A stretch of 64,000 nt of DNA from assembly GCA_937907395.1 (NCBI GenBank), contig CALCII010000003.1:1-64000 (forward strand), in the 5' to 3' direction. The DNA is from an uncultured Chitinophagaceae bacterium. GTDB lineage: Bacteria; Bacteroidota; Bacteroidia; Chitinophagales; Chitinophagaceae. Positions 52,062 to 61,344 of the stretch are shown here, piece by piece. The notes beneath the pieces are model-generated. The model had not been told where the DNA came from. It saw nothing but the letters and a program-made list of their open reading frames with translations, and did not search any database. A program made the translations under genes and the position numbers. Every line of letters starts with the position of its first letter. Position 1 is the stretch's first letter.

Positions 52062-53489
52062 GTGATTAAGAAACTTGACAAACTTATATTAAAAGCATTT
52101 ATCGGGCCCTTTCTGGCTACGTTCCTTATTGCTTTATTCATTCTTGTAATACAATTTTTCTGGTTGTATATCGATGAATTTGTAGGTAAGGGGATTGATA
52201 TGTTCACCCTTTTCCAGTTCATCATGTATCTCAGTGCCACAGTGGTGCCGCTGGCATTGCCGCTGGGGATTCTGCTATCATCGATCATGACGTTTGGGAA
52301 CCTGGGTGAAACATTTGAGTTGGTGGCTATTAAAAGTGCCGGCATTCCTCTCACCCGTTTTATGCGCCCGGTAATGATGGCATCGGCTGTGCTTGCCGTG
52401 GTGGCGTTTCTGTTTGCCAACAATGTGATTCCTGTTGCCGAATTGAAAATGCGTACGTTGCTTTATGATATCCGTGTAGCCAAACCTGCATTCGATATCA
52501 AAGAAGGTGTGTTTTATAATAAGCTGGATGGATATTCGATCAAGATTGGTAAAAAGCTGAACGATAGCAGTATTCAAAACGTACTCATTTATGAAGGTAA
52601 TTATACGTTGCAGGATAATATCATCCTTGCCGAAAAGGGAACAATGACAATTACGCCCGATAAACGTTTTCTCATTTTCAATCTCAATAACGGATGGCGT
52701 TACCAGGAGAAAGGGGCACCGGGCACTACCGAAACCGATTATTACCGTTTAGGGTTTAAAGAATATAAAAAAGTATTTGACCTCAGTTCGTTTAAGATTA
52801 ATAAAACAGCCGATTCCACTTTCAAGAGTTTTTATAAAATGCTTTCGTTCAGTCAGCTCACTACGGTGATTGATTCATTGAAACGCACCAACAAAACAAA
52901 ACTCGCCAAAGCAAAAACCGATCTCAATCCCTACGAGCCATTTGAACTGCCTGATAGTGTATGGAAGAAGAAAACTAAGGCCATGACCTTCAAATCAGTG
53001 AATGAGTTAATCAAAGACAGTACCCGCACACTCATATATGCGAATGCAAAATCAAAAGTATCGTCGCTGAAAAGTCAGCTCGATTTTATTTCGTTTGATT
53101 ATACCGAGCAACAGAAATTATTGCGGCTGCACGAATTGGAACGTCACCGCAAGTTCACCTTATCTTTTGCCTGCCTTGTATTGTTCCTCATTGGGGCTCC
53201 GCTGGGCTCTATCATCCGCAAGGGTGGTATTGGGTTACCACTGGTGATCTCTGTTTTGTTTTTCATTGTATTTCATATCACTAATACAAGTGGAGAAAAA
53301 ATGGTGAAGGAAGATGTGCTGCTGCCCTATGCCGGCATGTGGCTTTCCACATTTATACTCATTCCTATTGGTATGTTCCTTACGTTCAAAGCCATGCAGG
53401 ATTCTCAAATCTTTAATGCAGAGTTTTATTACCGATTGTTGCGCACGTTAAAACTCAACCGTTTTTTAAAAGAGAAACCGCAACAGTAA
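52062..53489 (+). CDS. LptF/LptG family permease (YjgP/YjgQ)
   Basis: 475 residues. N-terminal helices (LDKLILKAFIGPFLATFLIALFILVIQFFWLY) and FMRPVMMASAVLAVVAFLFANNVIPVAE lead to a large periplasmic jellyroll (about 145-375), then C-terminal helices (ELERHRKFTLSFACLVLFLIGAPLGSIIRKGGIGLPLV, a family signature). LptF/G pair with LptB ATPase to extract lipopolysaccharide from the inner membrane. The start is GTG at 52062. No lpt partner is adjacent. Confidence 0.9.
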   Translation: MIKKLDKLILKAFIGPFLATFLIALFILVIQFFWLYIDEFVGKGIDMFTLFQFIMYLSATVVPLALPLGILLSSIMTFGNLGETFELVAIKSAGIPLTRFMRPVMMASAVLAVVAFLFANNVIPVAELKMRTLLYDIRVAKPAFDIKEGVFYNKLDGYSIKIGKKLNDSSIQNVLIYEGNYTLQDNIILAEKGTMTITPDKRFLIFNLNNGWRYQEKGAPGTTETDYYRLGFKEYKKVFDLSSFKINKTADSTFKSFYKMLSFSQLTTVIDSLKRTNKTKLAKAKTDLNPYEPFELPDSVWKKKTKAMTFKSVNELIKDSTRTLIYANAKSKVSSLKSQLDFISFDYTEQQKLLRLHELERHRKFTLSFACLVLFLIGAPLGSIIRKGGIGLPLVISVLFFIVFHITNTSGEKMVKEDVLLPYAGMWLSTFILIPIGMFLTFKAMQDSQIFNAEFYYRLLRTLKLNRFLKEKPQQ

Positions 53490-53557
53490 TTTCTCTTGCA
53501 TTTTTGTGACACATTTCATACGGATAGATTGTACCTTGAAGTACTAAATTTATTTTT

Positions 53558-54307
53558 ATGCCACAACCATATTCCCGCCGCCGTTTTCTGAACCAGTCTG
53601 TAAAAACAACATTAGCCGTTTCCTTAGCTGGTATTGCAGGAGATGCACTGGCAGGCTGCAGCACAACCAAAGTACTTCATGGAGCACCATTGGTAACCGG
53701 CTTTGATCAAACACCACTACCCTATACTTATACTGCACTGGAGCCGGTGATTGATGCAATGACAATGGAAATCCATTACAGCAAACATGCTTCGGCCTAT
53801 TCAAAAAATGCAAAAGATGCAGCTATGGCAGAGAAGGTGGACACCAGCAAACCCATTGAACTGGTGTTGCAATCTATTTCAAAATATTCTGTCAAGATGC
53901 GGAACAATGCAGGTGGACATTTCAATCACGAACTGTTCTGGAAATGTATGAAGCCCAATGGCGGTGGCGCTCCTTCAGGGAAACTGGCGGCTGCCATCAC
54001 TTCTTCTTTCGGAAGTATGGAAGCATTCAAAACGCAGTTTGGCGATGCGGGCAAAAACCGTTTTGGCAGTGGCTGGGCATGGCTCTATGCCGATAAAGAC
54101 AAACAACTCCGCATTGGCTCCACACCCAACCAGGATAATCCGCTCATGGATATCAGCGATATCAAAGGCACACCCCTGCTGGGATTAGATGTGTGGGAAC
54201 ATGCCTACTATCTCAAATACCAGAACCGCCGTGCCGATTATATTGGCGCCTGGTGGAATGTTCTCAACTGGGAATTTGTTCAACAACAATATGATCAATT
54301 AGGATAA
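53558..54307 (+). CDS. exported Fe/Mn superoxide dismutase with Tat-like signal
   Basis: 249 residues. Metal ligands of the Fe/Mn family are His73 (MEIHYSKH), His124 (HFNHELFW), Asp211 and His215 (DVWEHAYY). Unlike cytoplasmic SodA/B it has a twin-arginine-like N-terminus (RRRFLNQS, residues 7-14), a hydrophobic stretch, and a lipobox-like LAGC ending at Cys34, so it should be exported and possibly lipid-anchored. It removes superoxide outside the cytoplasm. It overlaps nothing and is followed after one base by a membrane-protein gene. Confidence 0.9.
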   Translation: MPQPYSRRRFLNQSVKTTLAVSLAGIAGDALAGCSTTKVLHGAPLVTGFDQTPLPYTYTALEPVIDAMTMEIHYSKHASAYSKNAKDAAMAEKVDTSKPIELVLQSISKYSVKMRNNAGGHFNHELFWKCMKPNGGGAPSGKLAAAITSSFGSMEAFKTQFGDAGKNRFGSGWAWLYADKDKQLRIGSTPNQDNPLMDISDIKGTPLLGLDVWEHAYYLKYQNRRADYIGAWWNVLNWEFVQQQYDQLG

Positions 54308-54308
54308 A

Positions 54309-54848
54309 ATGAGTTCGCTCAGCCAACGAAGCAACCGGCTCTTGTTTATTTTTTTCATTGGTACCATTGCCATGACATTGGTAATGCGCTGGCATGGGTC
54401 TGCACTTACAAAATTCCCTTCCTCCAAAGCTGGTATTGTTTCTTTGGAACTGGCTAAAACAAAAGAACAGGCCAATACCATCATTAACGAATGGGCAAGT
54501 TTTCAAAGCAAGCCACTACTTACACATGCCATTCAAAACACCTGGATTGATTTTGTGTACCTGTTTTTTTACAGTGTATTTTTCTTTCAGCTCTGTTACC
54601 GTGTTTCACTAAAGCAAAACGGTGCCATGGCTGTACTATCACGGCTGCTTTCCATTGGTGCGCTCAAAGCCGGATTGTGTGATGTGGTGGAAAATGCAGC
54701 TATGCTTTCTTCCCTGCAACATGGTGCTACAGGTACCACTGCTTTTCTTGCCTGGTTTTTTGCTGTGGTGAAATTTTCTTTACTGGTATTGATTGTAATG
54801 TGGTTGCTGGTGAGTGGCGCAACGCTCTTACTGAAACGGACTAAATAG
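54309..54848 (+). CDS. four-helix membrane protein
   Basis: 179 residues with membrane helices at about 10-28, 75-97, 110-135 and 145-173. No named family recognised. It follows the superoxide dismutase by one base, implying co-transcription, but a functional link is not shown. It contains several conserved-looking Asn/Ala residues in the last two helices (DVVENAAMLSSLQHG). Confidence 0.7.
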   Translation: MSSLSQRSNRLLFIFFIGTIAMTLVMRWHGSALTKFPSSKAGIVSLELAKTKEQANTIINEWASFQSKPLLTHAIQNTWIDFVYLFFYSVFFFQLCYRVSLKQNGAMAVLSRLLSIGALKAGLCDVVENAAMLSSLQHGATGTTAFLAWFFAVVKFSLLVLIVMWLLVSGATLLLKRTK

Positions 54849-55111
54849 GCGCAGCCCCTGACGGAAACACCTTCGTTTATTGGGCAAGCTGAAGTAGTAC
54901 CGGCAGAGGCTGCTGAAAAATTGAATACAAACCTAACGGATGCAGGTGATTCTTTGTTGCACAAACTTTTCACATTTGCCAATCTTTACAAATCCTTAAC
55001 GGCTGTTGAAGATGCTGATGAAATTCATACCACCATTCCTCCGGTTTCAGGTTTTTTGACCCGTGAAAATTCCTACATTCGTTGCCCATTCCTCATCTAA
55101 AATTGAATGAT

Positions 55112-56476
55112 ATGCAAGCCTGGAAAGAGTATCAGGAACAACACAAAGAACGTTTCCTGGAAGAGTTATTAGAATTATTACGCATTCCTTCTATCAGCGC
55201 CAAAAGCGAACACAAAGCAGATATGATCACCTGTGCAGAAGCAGTGAAGCAACGCATGCTGGAAGCCGGTGCCGATAAAGTTGAAATTTATCCTACTGCC
55301 GGCCATCCGGTTGTATACGGAGAAAAAATAGTGGATGCATCCAAACCCACTGTACTCGTTTACGGGCACTATGATGTGCAACCCGCCGATCCGCTCAACC
55401 TCTGGCACAGCGGTCCTTTTGAACCAACCATCAAAGACGGAAAAATTTATGCACGTGGCGCCTGCGATGATAAAGGACAGTTTTACATGCACGTGAAAGC
55501 ACTGGAGACCATGGTGCAAACAAACACCCTCACCACCAATATCAAATTCATTATTGAAGGCGAAGAAGAAGTGGGCAGTCCCAACCTGGCTACGTTTGTA
55601 AAACAAAATAAAGAATTACTGAAAGCCGATGTGATCCTCATCAGCGATACAGCTATGCTGAGTATGGAACATCCTTCCATTGATATTGGCGTACGTGGAC
55701 TCAGTTATATTGAAGTAGAAGTAACAGGTCCCAACCGTGACCTGCACAGCGGTGTTTATGGTGGTGCTGTAGCCAACCCCATCACCATGCTGGCGAAGAT
55801 GATTGCCAGCTGTCATGACGAAAACAACCACATCACTATTCCCGGATTTTATGACGATGTGGTGGAAGCCACTCCTGAAGAACGCAAGCTGATGGCCGCT
55901 GCTCCTTTTGATGAAAATGAATATGCAGCCGACCTGGGTGTTGACAAACTCTGGGGCGAAAAAGGATTTACCACAAATGAACGTACCGGTATCCGTCCCA
56001 CATTGGAATTAAACGGTATCTGGGGTGGATATACAGGTGAAGGTGCCAAGACCGTATTGCCGAGTAAAGCGTATGCAAAAATTTCGGCAAGGTTGGTGCC
56101 CAATCAATCGTCTGTAAAGATTACAGAGAAACTGCTGAAACATTTTCAAAGCATTGCTCCCGAAGGTGTAACCGTGAAAGCCAGCGAACATCATGGCGGC
56201 GAACCGTATATGACACCTATCGACAGTAAGGGTTACCGTGCTGCAGCTGCTGCCATCAAAGACACATTTGGAAAAGATCCTATTCCTGTACGTGGCGGCG
56301 GCAGTATTCCTATTTGTGCATTGTTTGAACAGGAGCTGGGCATTAAGATAGTGTTCCTTGGCTTTGGACTGGACAGCGACAACCTGCACAGCCCGAATGA
56401 AAAATATGATTTGTTTAATTTCTATAAAGGCATTGAAACCATTCCTTATTTCCATAAGCATTTTGCGGGGATGTAA
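55112..56476 (+). CDS. M20 family dipeptidase
   Basis: 454 residues. Dinuclear-zinc M20 motifs are present: GHYDVQP (His86, Asp88), GACDDKGQ (Asp119), GEEEVGSPN (Glu151, Glu152) and SDT (Asp179). It carries a dimerisation domain and ends with the conserved LHSPNEKY. It cleaves dipeptides or related C-terminal residues in the cytoplasm. The ATG at 55112 (MQAWKEYQEQH) is used; the frame is open 10 codons upstream from a TTG. Confidence 0.95.
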   Translation: MQAWKEYQEQHKERFLEELLELLRIPSISAKSEHKADMITCAEAVKQRMLEAGADKVEIYPTAGHPVVYGEKIVDASKPTVLVYGHYDVQPADPLNLWHSGPFEPTIKDGKIYARGACDDKGQFYMHVKALETMVQTNTLTTNIKFIIEGEEEVGSPNLATFVKQNKELLKADVILISDTAMLSMEHPSIDIGVRGLSYIEVEVTGPNRDLHSGVYGGAVANPITMLAKMIASCHDENNHITIPGFYDDVVEATPEERKLMAAAPFDENEYAADLGVDKLWGEKGFTTNERTGIRPTLELNGIWGGYTGEGAKTVLPSKAYAKISARLVPNQSSVKITEKLLKHFQSIAPEGVTVKASEHHGGEPYMTPIDSKGYRAAAAAIKDTFGKDPIPVRGGGSIPICALFEQELGIKIVFLGFGLDSDNLHSPNEKYDLFNFYKGIETIPYFHKHFAGM

Positions 56477-56500
56477 GAAGGTAGCTCACAGATGATACGG

Positions 56501-56530
56501 AAAAGCACAGACGATGAGGTCTGTGCTTTT
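56501..56530. terminator. bidirectional terminator between dipeptidase and the HEPN gene
   Basis: AAAAGCACAGAC, a six-base loop (GATGAG), GTCTGTGCTTTT: a perfect 12-pair stem flanked by A- and T-runs, so it can serve both converging genes. Confidence 0.9.
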
Positions 56531-56601
56531 TCGTGAATAGCATTATTCAATAATATAGCCTGTATTATAAAATCCTAGGGGCAGAGACTAAATAGAAATA
56601 A

Positions 56602-57930
56602 CTATAAGACATTGAAACCCCCATCAATAATTAAACTACTAGAATCTACATACTTAACAGAAAATTTATTTTTCTCATAATCATTATAAAAAAAAGCAGA
56701 TTGGCTACTTATAGATCTATTGATCACTTGTTCTGGCAATAGTAGTTTTCTTAGAATCAATCCGCTGATAAGGCGACGCAAAACAGTATTAATGTAAAAT
56801 AATTGATTAGGAGTCCAAACATGCTTATTAGTTTCGGAGTAATGAGTATAATAGTTTCGACTATCCTTCAACTTTTCAACAACAGAAAAACGATCTGAAA
56901 ATAAATTTTTAATAGAATCAAACACATATGCCTCTTTAAAAAGATGAGCATACCTCATGATTTGAGTCCATTTAGCAGAACGGCGAGATTGAACAACCTT
57001 ATCGAAAAGTTCAGAATTTAGAATATCTATCTCATCATTCTTAATATCCTCATAAAAATATTTATGCATCACCTCTAATGCCGTTGTTAAATTCAAGAAT
57101 GATATTTCAGCAGTAGTATTGGTAATACTCTCAATTAATAAATCAATAACTTTGCAAAATTTATCTCGCTCTGAAAAGAATCGAAATATAATTTCGGGCC
57201 ATAAAGGTTCTAGCTTATCATAAGTAATACTTGAGTCGCTCTCATTATCATTAACTTCGGCCAGATCACTTAAGCTTTTAACAACCGTTTTATCAATTAG
57301 TGTATAATTCAAACTTGTCAATTTCGGGACATCATTTGTAAATAATGATAGAAATTTCAGAAAAGCGGAAATATTCTTAAATAATTCATGCCTACTAGTG
57401 ATTGTTGAAGATATAAACCTGACATAACTCGAATTTCTCAATTCAGTTATATTCCGCTCATACCTTTCAGTACAAAACTCACAAATCATTAATGTTAGAG
57501 TATCACTAATTTTAAACTCTCTTTGAAACTGCTCTTTAATGACAACTTTACTTTCCTCATTTGAAGAGAAAACTATCTCAGGCTTAATACGTGTTTTATT
57601 AATCCAATTAGTCAAGCCTGTAAAAGTAGATTCCGCCTCAGAACAATCTAGATCCGTTACTTTTCCAAGATGCGCCCCTTCGTATATCTCATTCACATAA
57701 AATCGATAGGTCTCGCCATCTGAATACTTGAATGTACAATTAACCAATGTATAGAGTTGGCTTCTTGATACAGCTTTGGCATAAATAACTTTGATAACTC
57801 TGAACACATCAGCAAATGTTCCTTTAAAATCAATATAATTTTTCCCATTTAGATTGAGATATAAAACTCCAAACATTAACTTATCATGCTTTTCTTCCTC
57901 AAAGAACTCTATATTAATTCCTAAATTCAT
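56602..57930 (-). CDS. ApeA-like HEPN protein, candidate anti-phage defence RNase
   Basis: 442 residues. The N-terminal half is a beta-rich sensor-like region with a CxxC (MICEFCTERYERN); the C-terminal half is helical. Near the end, KDSRNYYTHYSE holds the HEPN RNase motif R-x4-H (Arg358, His363), preceded by FLNLTTALEVMHKYFY. This arrangement resembles ApeA, a single-gene anti-phage protein with an ApeA-type N-terminal domain and a C-terminal HEPN domain. Base composition is well below its neighbours (14 G/C in 60 at 57001-57060), suggesting transfer. The HEPN reading is firm; the ApeA family and defence role are inferred from domain pattern. Confidence 0.75.
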   Translation of the reverse strand: MNLGINIEFFEEEKHDKLMFGVLYLNLNGKNYIDFKGTFADVFRVIKVIYAKAVSRSQLYTLVNCTFKYSDGETYRFYVNEIYEGAHLGKVTDLDCSEAESTFTGLTNWINKTRIKPEIVFSSNEESKVVIKEQFQREFKISDTLTLMICEFCTERYERNITELRNSSYVRFISSTITSRHELFKNISAFLKFLSLFTNDVPKLTSLNYTLIDKTVVKSLSDLAEVNDNESDSSITYDKLEPLWPEIIFRFFSERDKFCKVIDLLIESITNTTAEISFLNLTTALEVMHKYFYEDIKNDEIDILNSELFDKVVQSRRSAKWTQIMRYAHLFKEAYVFDSIKNLFSDRFSVVEKLKDSRNYYTHYSETNKHVWTPNQLFYINTVLRRLISGLILRKLLLPEQVINRSISSQSAFFYNDYEKNKFSVKYVDSSSLIIDGGFNVL

Positions 57931-58118
57931 TTACTCAAATATTAAGATAGGTAAACGATCTTAAGATACTTCAAAATGGAATCTCTTAAGATAAAAACCT
58001 ATATCGCAACATTAAATATGATAAAGAATATAAAATGAATATATACAAGGAATATTCTATTTCAACTAAATTCCTTTATAAAATCACCATAACTAATAAA
58101 TAAAACCTAACACTTAAT

Positions 58119-58517
58119 TTAGAATTTCAAAATCTCCAATCTAGCATACTCTGACATTGAAAGCGTTTCGATTTCACTAAATAACTGCATAAACTTGTCT
58201 CTCTCAGCTTCCGTCAATTTAGAACTTGCGGCAGTATAAAAATCCAATGCCAAATTGACATCTTTTTTACAATCAAGAAACCTTAACACGATAGTAAATT
58301 CTGGCAACAAAGCTGTTTCAACAAAGAAAATGAACTGACAATATTTATCAACAAATCGAAAAACTCCATTATCATTTGTTTCTTGTCGAAACTTATCAAG
58401 CAAATCCTGACCATAAATTGCCAATAGATTTTTATGCGCTAAAGGGAGGGTTTTAGAGTAACCCACAGTTAATCCCATTTCTTCACTAATACGCTCTACA
58501 TATATTATCTTATCCAT
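58119..58517 (-). CDS. small protein of unknown function upstream of the HEPN gene
   Basis: 132 residues from the ATG at 58515-58517 (a TTG five codons earlier is possible). Acidic and helical, with no signal peptide or membrane helix and no family recognised. It starts DKIIYVERISEEMGLTVGYSK and ends EIETLSMSEYARLEILKF. It is in the same AT-rich islet and on the same strand as the HEPN gene, 188 bases before it. It may be a partner, an immunity-like factor or an unrelated cargo gene; the sequence does not decide. Confidence 0.6.
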   Translation of the reverse strand: MDKIIYVERISEEMGLTVGYSKTLPLAHKNLLAIYGQDLLDKFRQETNDNGVFRFVDKYCQFIFFVETALLPEFTIVLRFLDCKKDVNLALDFYTAASSKLTEAERDKFMQLFSEIETLSMSEYARLEILKF

Positions 58518-58687
58518 TCCAATCGATTTCAATTTCTATCAAAAGATACAAATATTCTACATTCAAGAAATAACTTATTCACTGTAAATTTAATTTAGAA
58601 ATTCGCTCTGCTTATTGTCAAAATCAATTGATCTATGTACGCAATTTTTTATGCGAAAACATTATAAGGTAAGAAAAAAAGAAACGC

Positions 58688-60271
58688 CTACCTCTTTACA
58701 GAGATATGCTTTGTATACAGGTCACGCCCCGATTCAACCTTAACCACATAATCCCCATTGGGCAAACCAGAAACATCAACAATGGTAAACAGCTGATCAT
58801 TGCTATTCTGCAATTCTTTTTTCTGGTTTATTATTTCTTTACCGGTAATGTCAAATAATGTAATCCTCACCTTCCCATGGGCAACCGCCTTATTGAGTGC
58901 AATTGTGAGCTCGTGGTTAGAGGGGTTGGGATATACAAGAAGTTTTGCCTGTGTATTATTAGCAGCACCCGTTTCAGAACTCAACACCAAATCGGTAACT
59001 GTTTGTTTCGGTTTGATTTCTTTGATCCCTGCATCTGTTTTCACCCATACAGAGGTGGTGGAAGAAGGATTGTAATATCCGTTATTTGCCACCGGCACCA
59101 GATCGGTGATAGCTTTAAAGTAATTAGCCACTTCCCATGCTTTGGCATACCATATATCTGAACGATGTGCCAGCTTTGCACATAAATCGGTGAGCGAAGT
59201 CCAACTGCTTGTATGCTCCCAGCTATGGCCCCATATATGCAGTAAAGCCATTTCTTCTTTGTTCCAGTTGATTAACTGGTTTGCCCAGTAATCACCTCCG
59301 GAATCATGACAGGTGGGATTCCAGCGCAGCAGGTTGTTTGGCAGATCGTAGGGAATAGCCAGACTGAACGTATTGATGGTGGTACGTGAGTACAGGATTC
59401 CAAGGTTGGACAAAATGGTCAACGTACGCTTATCATAACTCCCGAAAGGATAGGCCATTCCTGTTACTTTGTAACCAACGAGATTCGAGATGGTTGTCTG
59501 GCAATCGGCAATTTGCTTATACAGATTGGCATCTGTTTCATTTTCCAGGTGTGGATGACTAACCGTATGCAACGCCACTTCATTAGGACCATATAAAGTT
59601 GCCACCTCATCTGCCCTTATCTTATCCGGATTTCCCAATAAACCCGAATTGATATTAAAAGAACCAATGATACCGTATGAGTTGAATATAGCAACAAGAT
59701 TACGGTCCTGGTAGCCTCCATCATCATAACTCATGATCAACGCTTTCCACTTACCACCGGGAAAAGTAAAACGGGTGGGATCTATTTTATTGAACAAAGA
59801 GTTATCAGCTCTTACGCCGTTAACTTCAACACATTTATCCTGGTCAATAATGGGAACAACTTCATTCTTTGCATCAATCAGCACCACATTCAGGATTCCT
59901 TTCTGCAGGGCAATTCTGAAATTAGCATCGTTGGTTTGAAAGTAAGCACGGATTTTATCTTCCCATGTACCCGGCTTCACAAAACGAAAACCTGTATTGG
60001 CACCGGAAGGCGCATCAATCCATTCACTGCCCAGGGCTATCAATGTATCGATATCAATACTATAGTTTAAAGTATGTGATGTAACAGTTGAAGTAGTGGT
60101 ACTGTTGCTCCAGCCATTTACTGTACCTGCAATGGCGATTGATTGCCCTTCCAGTTCATTTGGAAGATTAATAACCTGAAGGGAAAGTTTTGTTTGTTGT
60201 GAAAATGTCACATTAAATGACAATAAACAGATGATGACACACCAGTTTCTGATGATGAGATTTGAATACAC
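58688..60271 (-). CDS. polysaccharide deacetylase with type IX sorting domain
   Basis: 527 residues with signal peptide (1-24, VTFSQ). The N-terminal part (30-135) resembles a carbohydrate-binding starch-type beta domain. The NodB-like deacetylase follows: SYDDGG (Asp183, Asp184), HTVSHPHLE (His235, His239). The C-terminal 80 residues are a type IX secretion sorting domain (LLVYPNPSNHELTIAL, then NGDYVVKVESG). It would be exported across the outer membrane to de-N-acetylate a polysaccharide such as chitin or peptidoglycan. The start is GTG (60271); an in-frame TAG lies eight codons upstream. Confidence 0.88.
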   Translation of the reverse strand: MYSNLIIRNWCVIICLLSFNVTFSQQTKLSLQVINLPNELEGQSIAIAGTVNGWSNSTTTSTVTSHTLNYSIDIDTLIALGSEWIDAPSGANTGFRFVKPGTWEDKIRAYFQTNDANFRIALQKGILNVVLIDAKNEVVPIIDQDKCVEVNGVRADNSLFNKIDPTRFTFPGGKWKALIMSYDDGGYQDRNLVAIFNSYGIIGSFNINSGLLGNPDKIRADEVATLYGPNEVALHTVSHPHLENETDANLYKQIADCQTTISNLVGYKVTGMAYPFGSYDKRTLTILSNLGILYSRTTINTFSLAIPYDLPNNLLRWNPTCHDSGGDYWANQLINWNKEEMALLHIWGHSWEHTSSWTSLTDLCAKLAHRSDIWYAKAWEVANYFKAITDLVPVANNGYYNPSSTTSVWVKTDAGIKEIKPKQTVTDLVLSSETGAANNTQAKLLVYPNPSNHELTIALNKAVAHGKVRITLFDITGKEIINQKKELQNSNDQLFTIVDVSGLPNGDYVVKVESGRDLYTKHISVKR

Positions 60272-60476
60272 AGGAAAACGATTAAGTGTTTGCTAAGAGT
60301 AGAGCCCATTAAAGATATACAATCATTTTATGCACTGGTATTAAATCTTAGCACATTTAATCCCTCACAAAAGCCCCTACTTCTCAGCAACGTCTTCTGA
60401 AAGAGACGTTGCTTCTTATAACCGAAGTCAATTACACCACATCCTCGTAAAGAAACGTTATCCTGCACAAACGAAC

Positions 60477-60502
60477 AAAGCCCCACTATTCAGTGAGGCT
60501 TT
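60477..60502 (-). terminator. hairpin after the RRM protein gene
   Basis: AAAGCC-C-CACT, loop ATTC, AGTG-A-GGCTTT: an 11-pair stem with one mismatch, 23 bases after the RRM stop codon. The T-run on the minus side is weak. Confidence 0.5.
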
Positions 60503-60524
60503 GCAAAAAAGAGGCTTTATCAGA

Positions 60525-60833
60525 TTAATACCTGTTTTTGTTGTAACTGTTGCTATTGTTATAGCGGTTATCATTACGGGCAGGGCGATCTTCTTTTGGT
60601 TTTGCCTCCACCACTTTAATGGCACGGCCTTCTACCGTAGCACCATCCAGTTCAGCAATTGCTTTTTTAGAAGCAGCGTCATCACTCATTTCAACGAAAC
60701 CGAAACCACGTGAGCGGCCGCTTTCCCTGTCGTTAATGATTTTTGCTGAAGTTACTTCTCCATAAGGAGCAAAAAATTCTCTTAAGTCTTCATCCTGAAC
60801 GTTGAAGCTTAAATTTGACACATAAATGTTCAT
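60525..60833 (-). CDS. RRM-type RNA-binding protein
   Basis: 102 residues: one RRM with RNP2 (IYVSNLSF, residues 3-10) and RNP1 (SRGFGFVEM, about 41-49), then a short Asn/Arg/Tyr-rich tail. These single-RRM proteins are common in Bacteroidota and cyanobacteria and bind RNA, often in cold or stress response. The upstream 260 bases (to 61095) hold no gene and probably carry a long mRNA leader. Confidence 0.93.
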   Translation of the reverse strand: MNIYVSNLSFNVQDEDLREFFAPYGEVTSAKIINDRESGRSRGFGFVEMSDDAASKKAIAELDGATVEGRAIKVVEAKPKEDRPARNDNRYNNSNSYNKNRY

Positions 60834-61095
60834 GTTCTTAAAAAAATATAAAATGAAAAATGCTTGAGGGCAAGAAGTAGAAACTAACTAAGATGCAGAA
60901 TGATTAGCAGAATAATTAACGATTACTGATGCGAAACTCAAATTAACAGCTGTAAGATACACTTTCTTTTGGTAATGACTGTAATTATTTGAGTTAGTGC
61001 CATAAAACAGCGGTCCGACCTCTCCAGACATTTCACTTTCTGCATACGTAAGTACCAAGCACTAAGCCTGTTACGACTTAAATGATCCTTTTATT

Positions 61096-61344
61096 TTATT
61101 GCAATAGTTGCCGGATTGAAATCTGATTGATATACGGTTCCAGCAATGCGCTGCCTGTAAAAGCATTGTATTGTGTGATGGCACGGTATTCTGTGTTGCA
61201 CCACATTTCCACATAATAATGTTCCAGCCGGAATAAAAACAGGATAACATTGTGTTGTTTACGTTTAGCAACCAACACACCTCTATGTAAGAGTGCATGT
61301 TGCTTGTCGGCTTCGCTTAACATGATAAATTCAGAGAGCTTCAT
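61096..61344 (-). CDS. small conserved-looking protein of unknown function
   Basis: 82 residues, no signal peptide. It starts MKLSEFIMLSEADKQHALLHRGVLVAKRKQH and ends LLEPYINQISIRQLLQ, and looks like a compact beta-alpha protein of the kind scattered through Chitinophagaceae. Function unknown. An overlapping frame at 61071-61298 has no such character. Confidence 0.7.
   Translation of the reverse strand: MKLSEFIMLSEADKQHALLHRGVLVAKRKQHNVILFLFRLEHYYVEMWCNTEYRAITQYNAFTGSALLEPYINQISIRQLLQ

Noticed and set aside
54596..54982. 128-codon minus-strand frame across the end of the four-helix gene
   Set aside because: Antisense to a better gene, with Ser/Ala/Thr-rich shadow composition.
54849..55081. 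84 stop-free codons in frame after the TAG of the four-helix protein gene
   Set aside because: No start codon except rare ones, no family and no composition signal; a stop-free stretch of this length is not rare over six frames. A stop-codon readthrough or gene remnant cannot be excluded but is unsupported.
61071..61298. 75-codon frame overlapping the 82-aa gene
   Set aside because: The 82-aa frame has the better start and a protein-like pattern; this is a shadow in another frame.
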